Virus record (IMG/VR): IMGVR_UViG_3300037359_000042 | Location: 1-43,368 of that record | Strand: one strand, 5' to 3' | DNA from: a virus | DNA: 43,368 nt | Part shown: piece by piece, positions 32,112 to 39,418 of the stretch | Numbering within the stretch: the stretch's first letter is position 1 | Layout: each line of letters starts with the position of its first letter | The notes under the pieces: generated by a model | Database searches by the model: none | What the model saw: the letters and a program-made list of their open reading frames with translations, nothing else | What the model was told of the DNA's origin: nothing | Program-made: the position numbers and the translations under genes

Positions 32112-33973
32112 TCCGGTGCCTCCTCATAATTGTGTTCGATTGCAGAAAACTCAGCGAACTCACCAAAAAACTGGAGGAACGCACTGGATTTTCCAAGACC
32201 TTTGGACCTGGTCTTCAGCATCTCCACCAGCGTCTTTTCTTCGTACGGATCGTCAACTCCCTCCCCGGTCGTGTCCTTGGACAACTCTCGGTGTATGGCC
32301 ATGAAACTATCGCAGGTGTCGCCGAGGGACGCCGATCCTTTTGCGTCGGCTATTACGGTCTTCTTCCCCCTGGACTGAGCGTTGGCTTTTCTTGGCTGAG
32401 ACACAACAATAAACTTCAGTCCGTACTGCACAGCCATCTGCTTGATACGCTTCATCGCGGCGGCCTGCACGCGGACCTCATCATCAATTCCCGTCGTATA
32501 AAAATGCAGGTTGTCCAGGACACAGACCGTAGCCCCGCACCTACGGACGGCGGCTTCCATCAAGTCGAGAACGTCCATGACATTATTGATGGTGGGATTG
32601 TTCCCCACGTAGTAGCTCACGCCGTCCAGTTCGTCAGCAGCTTCCTTCAGGTCTTCCTTCTTCAGAAAATTCCTGTTCTTGTGCAGGACCTGAGCCGCAA
32701 CCATCGTGGCGATTTCAGAGGGTGACAACTCACACTGCCAGTTCACGACCGTCTCATTGTATTTGCGCGCGCCGAACAAACTGAATTGCAGGGAGTAGCA
32801 AGTCTTGCCCTGACCGGTGGACGTAGACATCACACCTAGCACGGACCCGGGGAGCAAGATGGCCATTTCATCCACAGACTTCCACGGGAACCTGAGACGG
32901 TCCTGCCTGTCAACAAGGCTTGTGTCCTCGCCCGTACGCATGACTTCCTGGATGGAGTAGATGTCGGGCATGGGTGTGGACTTAGCCTTAGCCGTCAACT
33001 CCTCGACAAGAGTCCGTAATTTGTCAATGTTCCGTCCACAGTGCTCAATGAATGTCTGGTTAGCATCCTTCATTCCACCAGGCCACGCCAATAAGAATGT
33101 CCTCTCGGATAATTCCCTCCAAAGTTTGGCCATACTGCTGGTGCCCGCCGCATCCGCATCTCCAGATAATATCACCATCGACGACTTCATAAGGATGTCC
33201 TTCTGCACCGGAGTCAGCTTCGCTCCAGCGGAAGGGACACTCACTGCCCGAAATCCCGCTTGTTCCAAAACACATGTGTCAAACTCTCCTTCCGTAACAT
33301 ACAACGGTTCAAAAACGTCGATGGTCTCGGTGTTGAACAACGCGGTTGCCATGCCCGGCTGGCGCGCGAAGCCCCCCGGCTTTTTCCGGATAATGGACCG
33401 ATATTTCACGGACAGGACTTTGTCACCCTCGATGCACGGAAAAGCTATCCAGCCTTTGTCGGCGATGTCGGCACCGGACTCGCCCGCGAGTTGTCCGATG
33501 TTCTGCGCGAAGCCCAAGTGCAAACGCTGTGCTGTTTCAAGCGTTATCCCGCGCTCATTGAGCAGCCAGTCCTGAGCGGCCTTGGACGAAGCCAGGGCGT
33601 CCTCAAGTTTGGAGTATTGTTCAAGCGAGAGGGTCTTGTAAATTTTGGGCTCGGCGACGGACTTGAACGTGGACTCTACTTTTTCCTTGGTCGATGCCCA
33701 ATCCGATTGCCCGAGTTCTCTCTTTACCTTTTCCACAGCTTCTCCAAAACTGATTCCGTCCCGGCGCTCAACTAGCTGCATGATATTTCCACCGCCGCAC
33801 CCGGAGTGGCAAAACCAAAGCATATCCGAGTGGACGGCGAACGAGGGGGTCTTGTCGGCGTGGAATGGGCAGCACCCCATGTACACGTTCCCCTGCTTCT
33901 TCAGCCCCTTGATATATTGGCCGTAGATTCTCAGGACCCCGGGATCGGATTTCAGCGCGTTAAGGTCTTCCAC
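32108..33973 (-). CDS. Primase-helicase (DnaG zinc finger, TOPRIM, DnaB-like helicase)
   Basis: 621 residues. The start is GTG 33973 with AAAGGAG about ten bases upstream. The N-terminal zinc finger is CCPFHADKTPSFAVHSDMLWFCHSGC (shown here in two parts in the protein, about 35-60). The TOPRIM part has VTEGEFDTCVLEQAG (about 227) and LSGDADAAG (about 271). The RecA-type helicase has Walker A STSTGQGKTCYS (about 386), Walker B VCVLDNLHF (about 490) and a later FIVVSQPRKA. This is the bifunctional T7 gp4-like layout: primes lagging strand synthesis and unwinds the fork. It is the core of the replication module, after the initiator genes and before the clamp. Confidence 0.9.
   Translation of the reverse strand: MEDLNALKSDPGVLRIYGQYIKGLKKQGNVYMGCCPFHADKTPSFAVHSDMLWFCHSGCGGGNIMQLVERRDGISFGEAVEKVKRELGQSDWASTKEKVESTFKSVAEPKIYKTLSLEQYSKLEDALASSKAAQDWLLNERGITLETAQRLHLGFAQNIGQLAGESGADIADKGWIAFPCIEGDKVLSVKYRSIIRKKPGGFARQPGMATALFNTETIDVFEPLYVTEGEFDTCVLEQAGFRAVSVPSAGAKLTPVQKDILMKSSMVILSGDADAAGTSSMAKLWRELSERTFLLAWPGGMKDANQTFIEHCGRNIDKLRTLVEELTAKAKSTPMPDIYSIQEVMRTGEDTSLVDRQDRLRFPWKSVDEMAILLPGSVLGVMSTSTGQGKTCYSLQFSLFGARKYNETVVNWQCELSPSEIATMVAAQVLHKNRNFLKKEDLKEAADELDGVSYYVGNNPTINNVMDVLDLMEAAVRRCGATVCVLDNLHFYTTGIDDEVRVQAAAMKRIKQMAVQYGLKFIVVSQPRKANAQSRGKKTVIADAKGSASLGDTCDSFMAIHRELSKDTTGEGVDDPYEEKTLVEMLKTRSKGLGKSSAFLQFFGEFAEFSAIEHNYEEAPE
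33384..33398 (+). repeat. 15-bp element copy, one mismatch, reverse to transcription
   Basis: TTCCGGATAATGGAC on the plus strand inside the primase-helicase gene; one of only two copies in the leftward arm that oppose transcription. Confidence 0.7.
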
Positions 33974-33975
33974 TT

Positions 33976-34098
33976 TTACTTTGCTCCTTTGTGCTCCGGC
34001 CCTACAAATTTAGCCATCGTCCTTGGTCTTAGCCCCCACAGTACCGCAGCCGCCGCCCCGTTACACGTCTCGGTTAGCTGTCGTCCTCCGCCAATCAT
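33976..34098 (-). CDS. Small protein, 40 residues
   Basis: ATG 34098 overlaps the stop of the upstream 60-residue gene by ATGA and its own stop lies two bases before the primase-helicase GTG, so it exactly fills the gap. The product is glycine and alanine rich in its centre (CNGAAAAVLWGLRPRT) with a basic end (KFVGPEHKGAK). Its last codons carry the AAAGGAG used by the next gene. Unrecognised. Confidence 0.55.
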   Translation of the reverse strand: MIGGGRQLTETCNGAAAAVLWGLRPRTMAKFVGPEHKGAK

Positions 34099-34277
34099 TC
34101 GAACCTCTTGAATCCGGCGTCATACGCCCAGGTTTCGAGTTGCTTTTGTGTGAACACGTCTTCCGGCGTCAGGTTGTCCTGAATCCAGATTACCGCGCTG
34201 TCCAGTGGGTAGCTGGGCAGTCCGAGGGCTTCTTCCATGAAGTTTTCTTGCTGTGTCGAGTTGAAATCAATTTTCAT
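34095..34277 (-). CDS. Hypothetical protein, 60 residues
   Basis: ATG 34277, ATGA overlaps on both sides. Acidic, helical (PLDSAVIWIQDNLTPEDVF, QLETWAYDAGF). Unrecognised. Confidence 0.7.
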   Translation of the reverse strand: MKIDFNSTQQENFMEEALGLPSYPLDSAVIWIQDNLTPEDVFTQKQLETWAYDAGFKRFE

Positions 34278-34561
34278 GGTTTATCCTCAGTAACGTATGC
34301 CAAAGAGTGTGTCAAGATGAATTCCAGTTCTAGTTCCGGCCCCGAGCACTCATTGACCAAGTACTTAGCTCTGAATCCTCCGGACTCAAGCACTGCTCCA
34401 TTCTCTTTTCTTACCTCTGTGAGAAGACTCCTAGCCGTTTCCTTCAACCGTGCGATGGTTGGAGTTTGAAGATTGTCAAAGTACGTCCACCCCACCCGGC
34501 ACATGTAGTCATAGACCAACTCGAATTTGAACTTCTCAAGAATTTCTTCGATTGCGTTCAT
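34274..34561 (-). CDS. Hypothetical protein, 95 residues
   Basis: Start at ATG 34561 because GAGAGGA lies just before it; an in-frame ATG at 34579 would overlap the upstream gene. Two helices (AIEEILEKFKFELVYDYM, ARLKETARSLLTEVRKEN) and a beta-like end. Unrecognised. Confidence 0.65.
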   Translation of the reverse strand: MNAIEEILEKFKFELVYDYMCRVGWTYFDNLQTPTIARLKETARSLLTEVRKENGAVLESGGFRAKYLVNECSGPELELEFILTHSLAYVTEDKP

Positions 34562-34569
34562 TTTTCCTC

Positions 34570-34971
34570 TCAATTCCAAAGACTTCCAAAGTGTCGGGCA
34601 AACAATTTCAACCCGACTTCTTCTTGTTTCTTGAGTTGACTTTCTTCATCAGTGGACGAATCATATTCCATGTTAGAGAGCAGGTAGGCAGCTTTGAACC
34701 CCTCTACCATTTTATCGAGAATCTCGTCCCATCTCTTAGAGGTCATTCCCCTCCGGATCGGATAAGGGCCACCCTTCATAGAATTCAGAGCCGACGGAAG
34801 CCACTGACTCAGGTACATATCCAGGCTCCAAATATCACAGTCTGCGTACCCCCGAGTTCCCCTCTGCCAGAAGTACACAAATGCGTTCCAGTACCGAAGG
34901 GGGTTGAAGGAGTGCTTCCACCAACTCCAACAAAAAACACGCCACGGATTTTTGACCCCAAAGTAAAGCAT
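34570..34971 (-). CDS. Conserved-looking phage protein of unknown function
   Basis: 133 residues from ATG 34971 behind AGAGGGA. Tryptophan-rich start (WRVFCWSWWKH), then RGYADCDIWSLDMYLSQWLP and SKRWDEILDKMVEGFKAAY; the D.D.WS.D.YL..WLP phrase recurs in many phage early proteins without known role. A candidate promoter and a 15-bp element lie directly upstream, so it may head a sub-operon. Confidence 0.65.
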   Translation of the reverse strand: MLYFGVKNPWRVFCWSWWKHSFNPLRYWNAFVYFWQRGTRGYADCDIWSLDMYLSQWLPSALNSMKGGPYPIRRGMTSKRWDEILDKMVEGFKAAYLLSNMEYDSSTDEESQLKKQEEVGLKLFARHFGSLWN

Positions 34972-34988
34972 GGTTCCCTCTCAATTCT

Positions 34989-35003
34989 GTCCATTAACCG
35001 GAC
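34989..35003 (-). repeat. 15-bp element copy at a predicted transcription start
   Basis: GTCCGGTTAATGGAC in sense, one change, lying 9 bases after a TATAAT, so it would cover the first transcribed bases. Confidence 0.8.
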
Positions 35004-35011
35004 ATGTTTGC

Positions 35012-35023
35012 ATTATACCACAG
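35012..35023 (-). promoter_or_regulatory. Extended -10 promoter candidate
   Basis: CTGTGGTATAAT on the minus strand, a perfect -10 with an upstream TGG (extended -10). There is no good -35 box. It is in a 56-base gap before the gene at 34971. The identical 12-mer occurs at 41525-41536. Confidence 0.55.
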
Positions 35024-35027
35024 ATTC

Positions 35028-35660
35028 TCACCCAAAAACCGCGTCCACCAAATTATTTTCTTGGGTTTTGTCCGCTTCTCGTTTTAAGCGGTCGGCCTCC
35101 GCTTCGGCCTGAAGCCGAGCGACGGCTGTGTCCCGGTCCTTTTGGGCCTGCTTAGCCTCCTCAGCCTTACGCCGGGCCGTGTAGGCTAGGCCGTCCACTT
35201 TCTGGACAAAGTTCCCAGGTAGATACCCCAGGTTCTTGGGGTCAGTCAGGTCTTGATCCTGGAGCCAGGAGCGGAACACCGACTGGATTTCTAGAGCCGT
35301 GAACTCCTTCAGCACCTCTGCTAGTCTCACCCGATGCTTGTCCCCGAAGCTGATTTGCCCGTCTGAGAGGTAGGTAAGCTCCCGGGCAAGGGAAACTACC
35401 TCCGGGTCTCTAAACGCCGCAGCAGCGCCCGGTGTGTCAGCGGACAGCCTATCAGGAGCCACGTGTAGGTACTTCGAAACGGCTCCTTGAGGGAAATCGT
35501 CCCCCTGGCACTCTTCGAGGTACGCGGTGAAGTCTCGGACAACCGCGCCGGACTTGTGAATAACGGACAGAGCTTGAAGCTCTTCCCATGTACTTTGGTA
35601 CCCACCAGCCTTAACCCCGTACTTTACGCACACCGCTTGAATTTCTTTCTTGATCTTCAT
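35028..35660 (-). CDS. Putative replication-associated protein (helicase-loader/replisome organiser candidate)
   Basis: 210 residues from ATG 35660 after AGGAG. The N-terminal 70 residues look like a mixed domain; the middle (VRLAEVLKEFTALEIQSVFRSWL) is helical and is followed by PGNFVQKVDGLAYTARRK and a long charged coiled coil (ARLQAEAEADRLKREADK). It sits with the DUF1376-like gene, the 126-residue gene and an iteron region, the usual company of replication initiators. No catalytic motif. Role by context only. The 15-bp element at 35193 encodes VQKVD. Confidence 0.5.
   Translation of the reverse strand: MKIKKEIQAVCVKYGVKAGGYQSTWEELQALSVIHKSGAVVRDFTAYLEECQGDDFPQGAVSKYLHVAPDRLSADTPGAAAAFRDPEVVSLARELTYLSDGQISFGDKHRVRLAEVLKEFTALEIQSVFRSWLQDQDLTDPKNLGYLPGNFVQKVDGLAYTARRKAEEAKQAQKDRDTAVARLQAEAEADRLKREADKTQENNLVDAVFG
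35193..35207 (-). repeat. 15-bp element copy, degenerate centre
   Basis: GTCCAGAAAGTGGAC in sense. The five-base arms are intact and two loop positions differ. Encodes VQKVD. Confidence 0.65.
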
Positions 35661-35671
35661 TTCGTTCTCCT

Positions 35672-35686
35672 GTCCATTAACCAGAA
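35672..35686 (-). repeat. 15-bp element copy, degenerate
   Basis: TTCTGGTTAATGGAC in sense, followed directly by AGGAG, the ribosome binding site of the gene at 35660. Confidence 0.5.
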
Positions 35687-35714
35687 TTTTTGAGAGAGTC
35701 CAGCGTCGCAGACT

Positions 35715-35777
35715 CCAATCCTATCCATACCAATCCATACCAATCCTAGCGGGATAATCCCGGATTGGTCCCGGATT
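35715..35777. repeat. Iteron-like cluster, candidate replication origin
   Basis: The 116-base gap between two replication genes holds three direct CCAATCC (35715, 35730, 35740) and one inverted GGATTGG (35762). It also has two tandem ATCCATACCA units (35723-35742), two CCCGGATT units 11 bases apart (35759, 35770), and the palindrome CGGGAT-A-ATCCCG (35750-35762). A similar CCCGGA pair with the same spacing lies 200 bases on, inside the next gene (35959, 35970). Such clusters beside initiator genes commonly mark origins, as in lambda O. The position and repeats are seen; origin function is inferred. Confidence 0.5.
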
Positions 35778-36157
35778 CATCCCACATCATCGGAAGTTAC
35801 TGAAATAGGAGGACTTGGGGGTAGATTCTTGTATCGTTCCCAATGTTTCTTGGACGGCAGCCTTCCTGCTTTGTCAATTCCCGTCCAAAACCCCCAAACC
35901 TTGCCGTTTTCGTCCCAGGTGCGGAGTAAATCTACCCGCACGAAGTCCGCGAGCAAATCCCGGACCCATCCCGGACTGGTCCCATCTCGGTGGAACGAGT
36001 ACGCCTTCGACCAAATTCGATCAGGGTCTGCCTCGAACACACCGTTTGCCTCTGCCAGAGGAATCAGGTATGAGTACTCGGCACGGTGCTCCGGCTTCAG
36101 GGCTTTGACTTTTCCGGAGAGGTAAATTGCGTCTCCGTCAACTACTCGTGCAGGCAC
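35777..36157 (-). CDS. Putative replication protein (winged-helix-like)
   Basis: 126 residues. GTG 36157 is the start, behind AGGAGAACGCCT, and overlaps the upstream gene by 20 bases. YSYLIPLAEANGVFEADPDRI, VRDLLADFVRVDLLRTW and KVWGFWTGIDKAGRLPSKK follow the pattern of phage replication proteins with a small helical domain and a G.W.GI.K.GRLP tail, as seen next to DnaC/DnaT-like loaders. The DNA of its C-terminal third contains iteron-like repeats. Function inferred from similarity of pattern and context. Confidence 0.55.
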   Translation of the reverse strand: MPARVVDGDAIYLSGKVKALKPEHRAEYSYLIPLAEANGVFEADPDRIWSKAYSFHRDGTSPGWVRDLLADFVRVDLLRTWDENGKVWGFWTGIDKAGRLPSKKHWERYKNLPPSPPISVTSDDVG

Positions 36158-36716
36158 AGGCGTTCTCCTGGATAAACTTTAGAAGCTCTGGGGATTCGTT
36201 GTACCACTCTCCGTGGGAGTGATTTTCTTTCCAATCCATTTGAGTGCATAATTCTGTAAATTTTCCTCCATGAAGATGGCCCAAAATGTTAAGTTTTTCT
36301 GGACTCCCCACCTGCAACTGAGACCGTCGAATCCTTAAATCCCGATCAGTCTGCCCAATTTTTATTCTTTTTGAAATTTCTCCTTGGATGAAATAAACAA
36401 GACCTCGGCACTCCTTCTCGTACAAGTCTCTCAAATAGGGGCTAGACAAAACTATCTTTCCGTCCACTTCTATTTTGTCGAACATTCCTAAAACGGCATC
36501 CTTTATGGAATCCCACTCTCTTCGATCCGCACAGTACGCCATCAGGTATAGTTCTTCTTCGTCGTCTGGGAGGTTAGGACGTGTTGAGCAGATGAAAGCC
36601 TCGTGCAGGAGCATCATATAAGTTTTGGCTTCCGTGGTGCTCATCCGACGCACCTTTCTGTCGGCCATAAATTCTTCGTGGCTCCACGGTTGATATATGC
36701 CTTTTTGCTCTGCCAC
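36138..36716 (-). CDS. DUF1376-like replication domain fused to a GIY-YIG nuclease domain
   Basis: 192 residues; the start is GTG 36716, AGGAG being seven bases upstream. Residues 8-105 (PWSHEEFMADRKVRRMS, MMLLHEAF, LPDDEEELYLMAYC, SIKDAVLGMFDKI, PYLRDLYEKE) fit the DUF1376-type phage replication domain. Residues about 106-188 (GLVYFIQGEISKRIKIGQT, RIRRSQLQVGSPEKLNILG, GEWYNESPELLKFIQ) fit the T5orf172/GIY-YIG nuclease family: VYFIQ/IKIG replaces GIY/YIG, and R and E are in the expected order. This is an unusual fusion and may be a homing nuclease that invaded the gene, replacing its C-terminus. It lies immediately before the next replication gene. Confidence 0.7.
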   Translation of the reverse strand: MAEQKGIYQPWSHEEFMADRKVRRMSTTEAKTYMMLLHEAFICSTRPNLPDDEEELYLMAYCADRREWDSIKDAVLGMFDKIEVDGKIVLSSPYLRDLYEKECRGLVYFIQGEISKRIKIGQTDRDLRIRRSQLQVGSPEKLNILGHLHGGKFTELCTQMDWKENHSHGEWYNESPELLKFIQENACACTSS

Positions 36717-36728
36717 CTAGCTTCTCCT

Positions 36729-36743
36729 GTCCATTATTCGGAC
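36729..36743 (-). repeat. 15-bp element copy at a gene end
   Basis: Exact GTCCGAATAATGGAC in sense, holding the TAA stop of the phosphoesterase gene and followed by AGGAGA, the ribosome binding site of the next gene. Confidence 0.95.
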
Positions 36744-37243
36744 AACCTTTTCTTCAAATCTTCCAATGAAACCGGCGTGTAATCAATCACTTCCACGCTT
36801 ACGTTGAAATACCGAGGACCAAAGAATCCAGCCGGAGTATTGTTATGAACGTGTCCATGTACATTAGCACGGAATCTTCCCAAGCTCTCTGGGTGGATCG
36901 GTATGTGTGTAAAAATCAAACCATCCAAAACCCGTGAGGCGTAGATTTCATCAAAGTATTTCAGATAGTCCTTGGTCCGAAATATATCATGGTTTCCGCG
37001 TACGAGCCTCTTATGCCCGTTGCAACGGGACACCGTCTCCAAATCGGGGCGCTTCATGGAAACATCTCCTAGATGGTAGACGTGGTCTTGTGGGCGAATC
37101 ACAGAGTTCCATTTGTCTACTATGTATTGATCCATTTCTTCCACGCAGGAGAAGTTTCGGACCGGGGACCCATCTTGTTTCTTAAAAGACAAGATGTTTG
37201 CGTGCCCAAAATGGGTGTCGGAGATTACAAACAAATTTGCCAT
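36734..37243 (-). CDS. Metallophosphoesterase (calcineurin-like, short)
   Basis: 169 residues from ATG 37243, overlapping the preceding stop by TAATG. All metal-binding motifs are present: ISDTHFGH (D.H), HLGDVS (GD), RGNHD (GNHD), FTHIPIHP and NVHGHVHNN (GH.H). The compact length and order fit YfcE/MJ0936-type enzymes, which hydrolyse phosphodiesters or phosphomonoesters. Common in large phages beside replication genes, substrate unknown. Its stop lies in a 15-bp element. Confidence 0.85.
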   Translation of the reverse strand: MANLFVISDTHFGHANILSFKKQDGSPVRNFSCVEEMDQYIVDKWNSVIRPQDHVYHLGDVSMKRPDLETVSRCNGHKRLVRGNHDIFRTKDYLKYFDEIYASRVLDGLIFTHIPIHPESLGRFRANVHGHVHNNTPAGFFGPRYFNVSVEVIDYTPVSLEDLKKRLSE

Positions 37244-37252
37244 TAACTGGAC
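37238..37252 (-). repeat. 15-bp element copy at a stop-start junction, degenerate
   Basis: GTCCAGTTAATGGCA in sense, containing the stop of one phosphoesterase gene and the ATG of the next. Confidence 0.55.
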
Positions 37253-38013
37253 AACTTTCCACCTAAAATTTTCGGCTCTTCTTTGAGCATGTCAACTAAC
37301 AGTGCAAGCTCCCGGCCAGTAAGTTCCTTCTTCCGGGGTAGGGGAAACTCTGGGAGTTCGGCTACCAAGTCTTTTTCACTTTGAAAGTCTACTACAATTG
37401 GTGCATTCACCGGCTTGTACGCTTCATTCAAGAGGGAAGCGTTTACAAACTGAGTAGGTCCTTCTTTGAATGACCCGTACCCGCCGTGGATGTGCCCGAA
37501 GACGTGCAGCTTAGGTTTAACTCTTCGCACGGCTTTGAGAAGCTCTCCACACCCCAGGTGCTCGACTTCCCGTCCCGGTTTGATTTGATCTAAGAGGCCC
37601 CAGGGAGGCCCGTGCGTGATGAGCACATCTGTGTCGTCAGGTATCATGTCCCAGTACTTCCTGATGTTAGGTCCGCGTTTGACGTTGAAGGCCCAATTGC
37701 AGAATTCTGGTTGTACGGGCGATCCCCAGAATTTTACTCCATCAATTTCAACACCCGAGTTTTCCAGGTAGGTCGCGTTGGTCAAGAAACTTCGTGCGAG
37801 TCTCCTGTCTTCCTCAAACATTCGGTCGTGATTACCAGCTACAACAATTATTCGAGGATGAGGTAGAGTCCCTAGCCAGGCATTGAAGTCTAGCACGTCA
37901 GCGGCGCTGTTTCCGTTGCACATGAAGTCCCCGGAGTGAATTAGCACGTCTCCTTCCGGAATCGTGAACCGGCGGTGCATACCATGTGTGTCTGAAATTA
38001 GAACCAACCGCAT
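37243..38013 (-). CDS. Metallophosphoesterase (second, 256 residues)
   Basis: Start at ATG 38013, with GGAGG five bases upstream; an earlier GTG at 38025 is in-frame but has no separate site. The motifs LISDTHGMH, HSGDFM, VVAGNHDR, DVLITHGPPWG and HVFGHIHGGYG give the full set of metal ligands. A C-terminal extension of about 50 residues is Glu, Lys and Leu rich (ELTGRELALLVDMLKEE) and may bind a partner. Similar phage and bacterial proteins act on nucleic acids or nucleotides. A TACAAT-type promoter candidate is just upstream. Overlaps the next gene by one base. Confidence 0.85.
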   Translation of the reverse strand: MRLVLISDTHGMHRRFTIPEGDVLIHSGDFMCNGNSAADVLDFNAWLGTLPHPRIIVVAGNHDRMFEEDRRLARSFLTNATYLENSGVEIDGVKFWGSPVQPEFCNWAFNVKRGPNIRKYWDMIPDDTDVLITHGPPWGLLDQIKPGREVEHLGCGELLKAVRRVKPKLHVFGHIHGGYGSFKEGPTQFVNASLLNEAYKPVNAPIVVDFQSEKDLVAELPEFPLPRKKELTGRELALLVDMLKEEPKILGGKLSS

Positions 38014-38252
38014 ATTTTCCTCCACAGCTTATTGTACCACGGAACTTTCTGTCGGAGTTCAAAAACTCGTTCGTCAGTGCAGACATAGAGGCTATCGCCT
38101 AACCGGACCAGGCCAGTAATGATCTCACGGGGCCGCAGAGGAAGCTTGAGAAACTTTGCTTCCGGGAAATCAACAGAAGCCGCACAAGGTCCATCATGCC
38201 CTTGCTCGCGGGAGCACATCCAACCTTCGGGTGGTATACGACATCCGTTCAT
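37998..38252 (-). CDS. Hypothetical protein, 84 residues
   Basis: ATG 38252 overlaps the nuclease stop by ATGA. CRIPPEGWMCSREQGHDGPCAAS has three Cys and one His, possibly zinc-binding as in small phage proteins that begin C..P.GW.C.R..GH.GPCA. The C-terminus is basic and aromatic. The role is unknown. Confidence 0.65.
   Translation of the reverse strand: MNGCRIPPEGWMCSREQGHDGPCAASVDFPEAKFLKLPLRPREIITGLVRLGDSLYVCTDERVFELRQKVPWYNKLWRKICGWF
38031..38042 (-). promoter_or_regulatory. Weaker extended -10 promoter candidate
   Basis: CCGTGGTACAAT on the minus strand, sharing GTGGTAYAAT with the sites at 35012 and 41525. It lies 18 bases before the phosphoesterase start, inside the 3' part of the previous gene. 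Confidence 0.35.
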
Positions 38253-39418
38253 TCCGTTTCCTCCAGGTCCGCCAGGAAGTCTTCTTCCGGTTTCTGTGGC
38301 TTGATTTGGATTAGTAACTCGTCACGCAGCTTGTCATCTTTCAGGCAAATTCCACGGAAATTGCACCACGAGCAGATCGCATTTGGAAATCTTACTCCAC
38401 CGTCCTGGGGAAAGCGGCCAGTTTCTGCTGCGGTCTTGACGGCGATCATGTCGTCGCCTATTTGCTGACCTACTTCGCTCATCTCTTCTTCCGGAATTAT
38501 GGTCTGGATATATTGCAGGAGAGTCCGGGTGACCTCCTCACGTCCCACAGAGCAAAGTCCTCCTTTAGCCAGGAACTCTGTCACTACTTGTTCTTTTCTC
38601 TCGGCAGCACCTTTTCCGCCAATTAACTTCAGAGCCTCGTCCATTATCCGGACCGTTTCAGCATCCCCCAAGTACAAGTATTCTTTCTCTTCTTCGGACT
38701 TAGCTTCTATGACTTTTGCAACGACTAGCTCTTGCCCTGCTTTCCAGTCGCGGGTGTCGGCCAGCAACGTAACAGACGCTCCTTTTTTGAACTCGTCCGG
38801 GTGCCCGGCCTTTACAAAGTTCAGGAACCCCACGTCGCGGATTCCAGAGACCCAGGCGTACTTTCTAAGCTGCCCATCCATCGACAACATCCCGGGAGTG
38901 GCGTCGAGCGCGGTCTTCGCCGTCTTCACGTCGATGATGACCCGGCTGCCATCCTCCAGCGTTGACAGGATGTCGATGTACCCAAGGAAGGTAAGCTCCC
39001 CAAGGTTCGTCCCCGGCCACAGGGGCTTCGAGAACTGAAGCTGGAATTTTGGGCTCTTGATGGGCAGGGAGGGCAACATGATCTCGTAGAGCTTCAGCAT
39101 CTCTTTGCCCATTGTGTACAAGTCGAAAAAGTTGTTCTCCTGAGCGGTGTAAACCAGTTCTTTGTTCTCGGACCACTTCAGCCACAGCCGCTCGAATTCA
39201 GAGACAGCTTCACCCGACTTCAGGCCATTCTCGTGATAGAACTGAATCGCGGATTCTACGCACTTTCCGAATTCCAAACTGGCCTTCTTGTCCTTCTCCC
39301 TCCAGCCGTCGATCTTTGACAGCCGGAACTTGCGGCGGCAGAATCTGAATTGATCCAAGGAACTGGACGAGGCGTGCTGTATTTCTTTTCCTGTTGAAGA
39401 TTTGTAAATGTAGGTCAT
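38249..39418 (-). CDS. RecB-like PD-(D/E)XK exonuclease with Fe-S cysteines
   Basis: 389 residues from ATG 39418, ATGA overlap upstream. SSSSLDQFRFCRRKFRL opens the domain, GYIDILSTLEDGSRVIIDVKTAK carries the catalytic D...D-x-K, and QLRKYAW follows as the usual QxxxY motif. One Cys near the start (FRFC) with three near the C-terminus (CSWCNFRGIC) form the four-Cys iron-sulfur cluster pattern of AddB/Cas4/RecB-like nucleases. Such enzymes digest DNA ends during recombination and in phages support replication or degrade host DNA. The 15-bp element at 38639 encodes VRIMD. Confidence 0.85.
   Translation of the reverse strand: MTYIYKSSTGKEIQHASSSSLDQFRFCRRKFRLSKIDGWREKDKKASLEFGKCVESAIQFYHENGLKSGEAVSEFERLWLKWSENKELVYTAQENNFFDLYTMGKEMLKLYEIMLPSLPIKSPKFQLQFSKPLWPGTNLGELTFLGYIDILSTLEDGSRVIIDVKTAKTALDATPGMLSMDGQLRKYAWVSGIRDVGFLNFVKAGHPDEFKKGASVTLLADTRDWKAGQELVVAKVIEAKSEEEKEYLYLGDAETVRIMDEALKLIGGKGAAERKEQVVTEFLAKGGLCSVGREEVTRTLLQYIQTIIPEEEMSEVGQQIGDDMIAVKTAAETGRFPQDGGVRFPNAICSWCNFRGICLKDDKLRDELLIQIKPQKPEEDFLADLEETE
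38639..38653 (-). repeat. 15-bp element copy in the nuclease gene
   Basis: Exact GTCCGGATAATGGAC in sense, encoding VRIMD. Confidence 0.9.
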
